Shown here in pieces: positions 13,258 to 14,167 of a DNA stretch of 14,167 nt. The first letter of the stretch is position 1, and each line of letters begins with the position of its first letter. The stretch spans positions 1 to 14,167 of the forward strand of contig JBKQPR010000034.1 in assembly GCA_052144935.1 (NCBI GenBank), read 5' to 3'. The notes under the pieces are model-generated. The model was given only the letters and a program-made list of their open reading frames with translations. It had not been told where the DNA came from and ran no database searches. The position numbers were made by a program, and so were the translations under genes. The DNA comes from JOPF133 sp052144935 (GTDB taxonomy: Bacteria; Acidobacteriota; Terriglobia; Bryobacterales; Bryobacteraceae).

Positions 13258-13469
13258 GCGGCAATAGTAACCCGCTGGATCCCAACGAACTCCAGGGTCT
13301 GCTCTGCCGCACCCTCGACTTCGAGGCACAGCTCGATCGCCTCGCGGATGCGTTCGATGACCTCGTCCAGCGAACGCGCCTGTGTATGGCATCCAGGGAT
13401 CTGTGGAACGGAGGCAACGTAGTAACCTTCCTCGTCGCGCTCAATGACGGCATCGTACTGGCGTAGCAC
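13254..13469 (-). CDS. hicB: HicB-family antitoxin (short form)
   Basis: 71 aa from a GTG start. Family pattern: YDAVIERDEEGYYVASVPQ, then PGCHTQARSLDEVIERIREA, then IELCLEVEG, the partial RNase-H-like fold of HicB antitoxins. There is no C-terminal DNA-binding domain, as in the short (about 70 aa) HicB proteins. The gene precedes hicA and overlaps it by 4 nt. Because hicA is frameshifted, this is probably an orphan antitoxin; it could still neutralise related HicA toxins elsewhere. GAGG lies 9 nt before the GTG. A possible -10 TAGAAT lies near 13493, without a clear -35. Confidence 0.88.
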   Translation of the reverse strand: MLRQYDAVIERDEEGYYVASVPQIPGCHTQARSLDEVIERIREAIELCLEVEGAAEQTLEFVGIQRVTIAA

Positions 13470-13528
13470 CGGATGTGTCCTCGCCCTCTATTCTAGACCG
13501 GATTCCCAGGAGGTTGGGGACCCCTTGC

Positions 13529-13606
13529 TCATCGGCCGCGCGGACCGAGGCCCGCGCCCATGGCGATGAAGAAAGCGATCGATTTGCGCCGGCCGGGGAG
13601 CACCAT
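13529..13606 (-). pseudogene. Truncated duplicate of histidine kinase start (25 codons)
   Basis: The ATG at 13606 begins MVLPGRRKSIAFFIAMGAGL, identical to the first 20 residues of the kinase at 12918. It then diverges (GPRGR) and stops at 13529. It lies 25 nt after the stop of the right-edge gene, which is where the intact kinase would be expected if the hicBA segment were absent. It encodes only part of a first membrane helix and cannot function as a kinase. Confidence 0.85.
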
Positions 13607-13622
13607 GATTTCAGCTTACCGC
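13547..13622. repeat. 76-bp direct repeat, copy B
   Basis: Matches copy A (12859-12934) at 74 of 76 positions in the same orientation. Sequence to the right is unique to this copy (leading into the right-edge gene) and sequence to the left is the hicBA segment. Confidence 0.95.
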
Positions 13623-13631
13623 GCGGGCCGG

Positions 13632-14167
13632 CTAGAGATTTTTGGGAGCCATTTCTTCCAGGCGGCGGGCGATGCGGTCCCATTCGCGGATGGCGGTATA
13701 GGCGGTGTCCTTAAGGTAGTTGACCGTGCCCAGGGGCGTGTTGGGGCGCAGGTGTTGTTTGACGTCTTGGATGATGGCGTGGAGACGGAGTTCCAGGTCC
13801 GCTATGACGGGCGCTGAGGCCTTCCTGGCGGCGCGACTCCGGGCGCGGCACTCGCGGACGAAGCCGCGGATGAGGGAGGCGTTTTCGGGAGCGATGGGCA
13901 CCTGCCGGCCATCGATCTCGAGGCAGTTGTCCATCACGTTGTCGATAATCTCGCGGTAAGCCTCGGCGGAGATCTCGGCCAAGCCGGAGAGACGGAAGTA
14001 GGCGTCTCCGAACTCATCATACTGGCTAATGATGCGATCGACGTGGCGGCGGCTGAGACCGACGTACTGTTGGCAGAAGTCTTCCCAGGATAGGCCGAGT
14101 TGGTCGTGGCAGCCGGTGTCCTTCATCTGCTTCAGGGACAGCGCCTGGGCAGCGGAGCACTGGTTGG
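13632..14167 (-). CDS. Partial gene of unknown function, possible HTH protein
   Basis: The reading frame is open to the window edge, so the 5' end is missing. An in-frame ATG at 14126 would give 164 aa, but upstream codons (NQCSAAQALSLKQ) read as coding and join naturally. I do not recognise a named family. LSWEDFCQQYVGLSRRHVDRII looks like a helix-turn-helix of the kind seen in phage or plasmid-type regulators (split: LSWEDFCQQ and YVGLSRRHVDRII). The rest is helical and charged (YREIIDNVMDNCLEIDG, then LELRLHAIIQDVKQHL). It ends 25 nt before the truncated kinase copy and was probably followed directly by the kinase gene before the duplication. Function is unknown. Confidence 0.65.
   Translation of the reverse strand, partial: NQCSAAQALSLKQMKDTGCHDQLGLSWEDFCQQYVGLSRRHVDRIISQYDEFGDAYFRLSGLAEISAEAYREIIDNVMDNCLEIDGRQVPIAPENASLIRGFVRECRARSRAARKASAPVIADLELRLHAIIQDVKQHLRPNTPLGTVNYLKDTAYTAIREWDRIARRLEEMAPKNL

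Noticed and set aside
12935..13546. Integron or phage attachment structure around hicBA
   Set aside because: No integrase or attC-like site; only the 76-bp direct repeats are visible, so it is described as a duplication-flanked segment.

Overview
The window is GC-rich bacterial chromosome. Every gene I can support lies on the minus strand, so transcription runs from high to low coordinates. The T2SS core genes, a sigma/zinc-finger anti-sigma pair and many dispersed palindromic repeats suggest an acidobacterium of the Solibacter/Bryobacter type. That placement is an inference from gene content and style, not from a marker gene.

Right part (14167 to about 12919): a partial gene of unknown function enters from the right edge. 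Next comes a small hicB-hicA toxin-antitoxin module whose hicA toxin gene is broken by three frameshifts. The module sits between two 76-bp direct repeats that copy the first 20 codons and the leader of the adjacent histidine kinase gene.

Middle (12918 to 10605): a histidine kinase with almost no periplasmic sensor, an OmpR/PhoB-type response regulator, and thiE (thiamine phosphate synthase) are closely spaced and co-directional. A gap of about 390 bp follows, holding two short palindromes and one tiny ORF.

Left part (10212 to 107): one long, tightly coupled operon. It begins with an ECF sigma factor (TTG start, strong ribosome binding site), a zinc-finger membrane anti-sigma factor and a secreted protein of unknown function. 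It continues with gspE, gspF, gspG, gspH, gspI, gspJ, gspK and gspL of a type II secretion system: assembly ATPase, platform protein, major pseudopilin, four minor pseudopilins and the GspL/PilM-PilN-like assembly protein. No gspD, gspC or gspM is visible; some may lie beyond the left edge. Most junctions overlap or touch (ATGA, GTGA, TAAGTG, TGATG, TAATG).

The most unusual feature is how dispersed palindromic repeats sit in this operon. They occur in frame in the stretch between the start codon and the cleavage site of gspH, gspJ and gspK, and in the signal-peptide region of the secreted protein. One more lies in an open frame that bridges gspE and gspF and touches both genes. In each gene case the extra residues would be removed by prepilin peptidase or signal peptidase, so the mature protein would be unchanged. 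The pattern looks like repeat insertion tolerated only where the product is discarded and translational coupling is kept.
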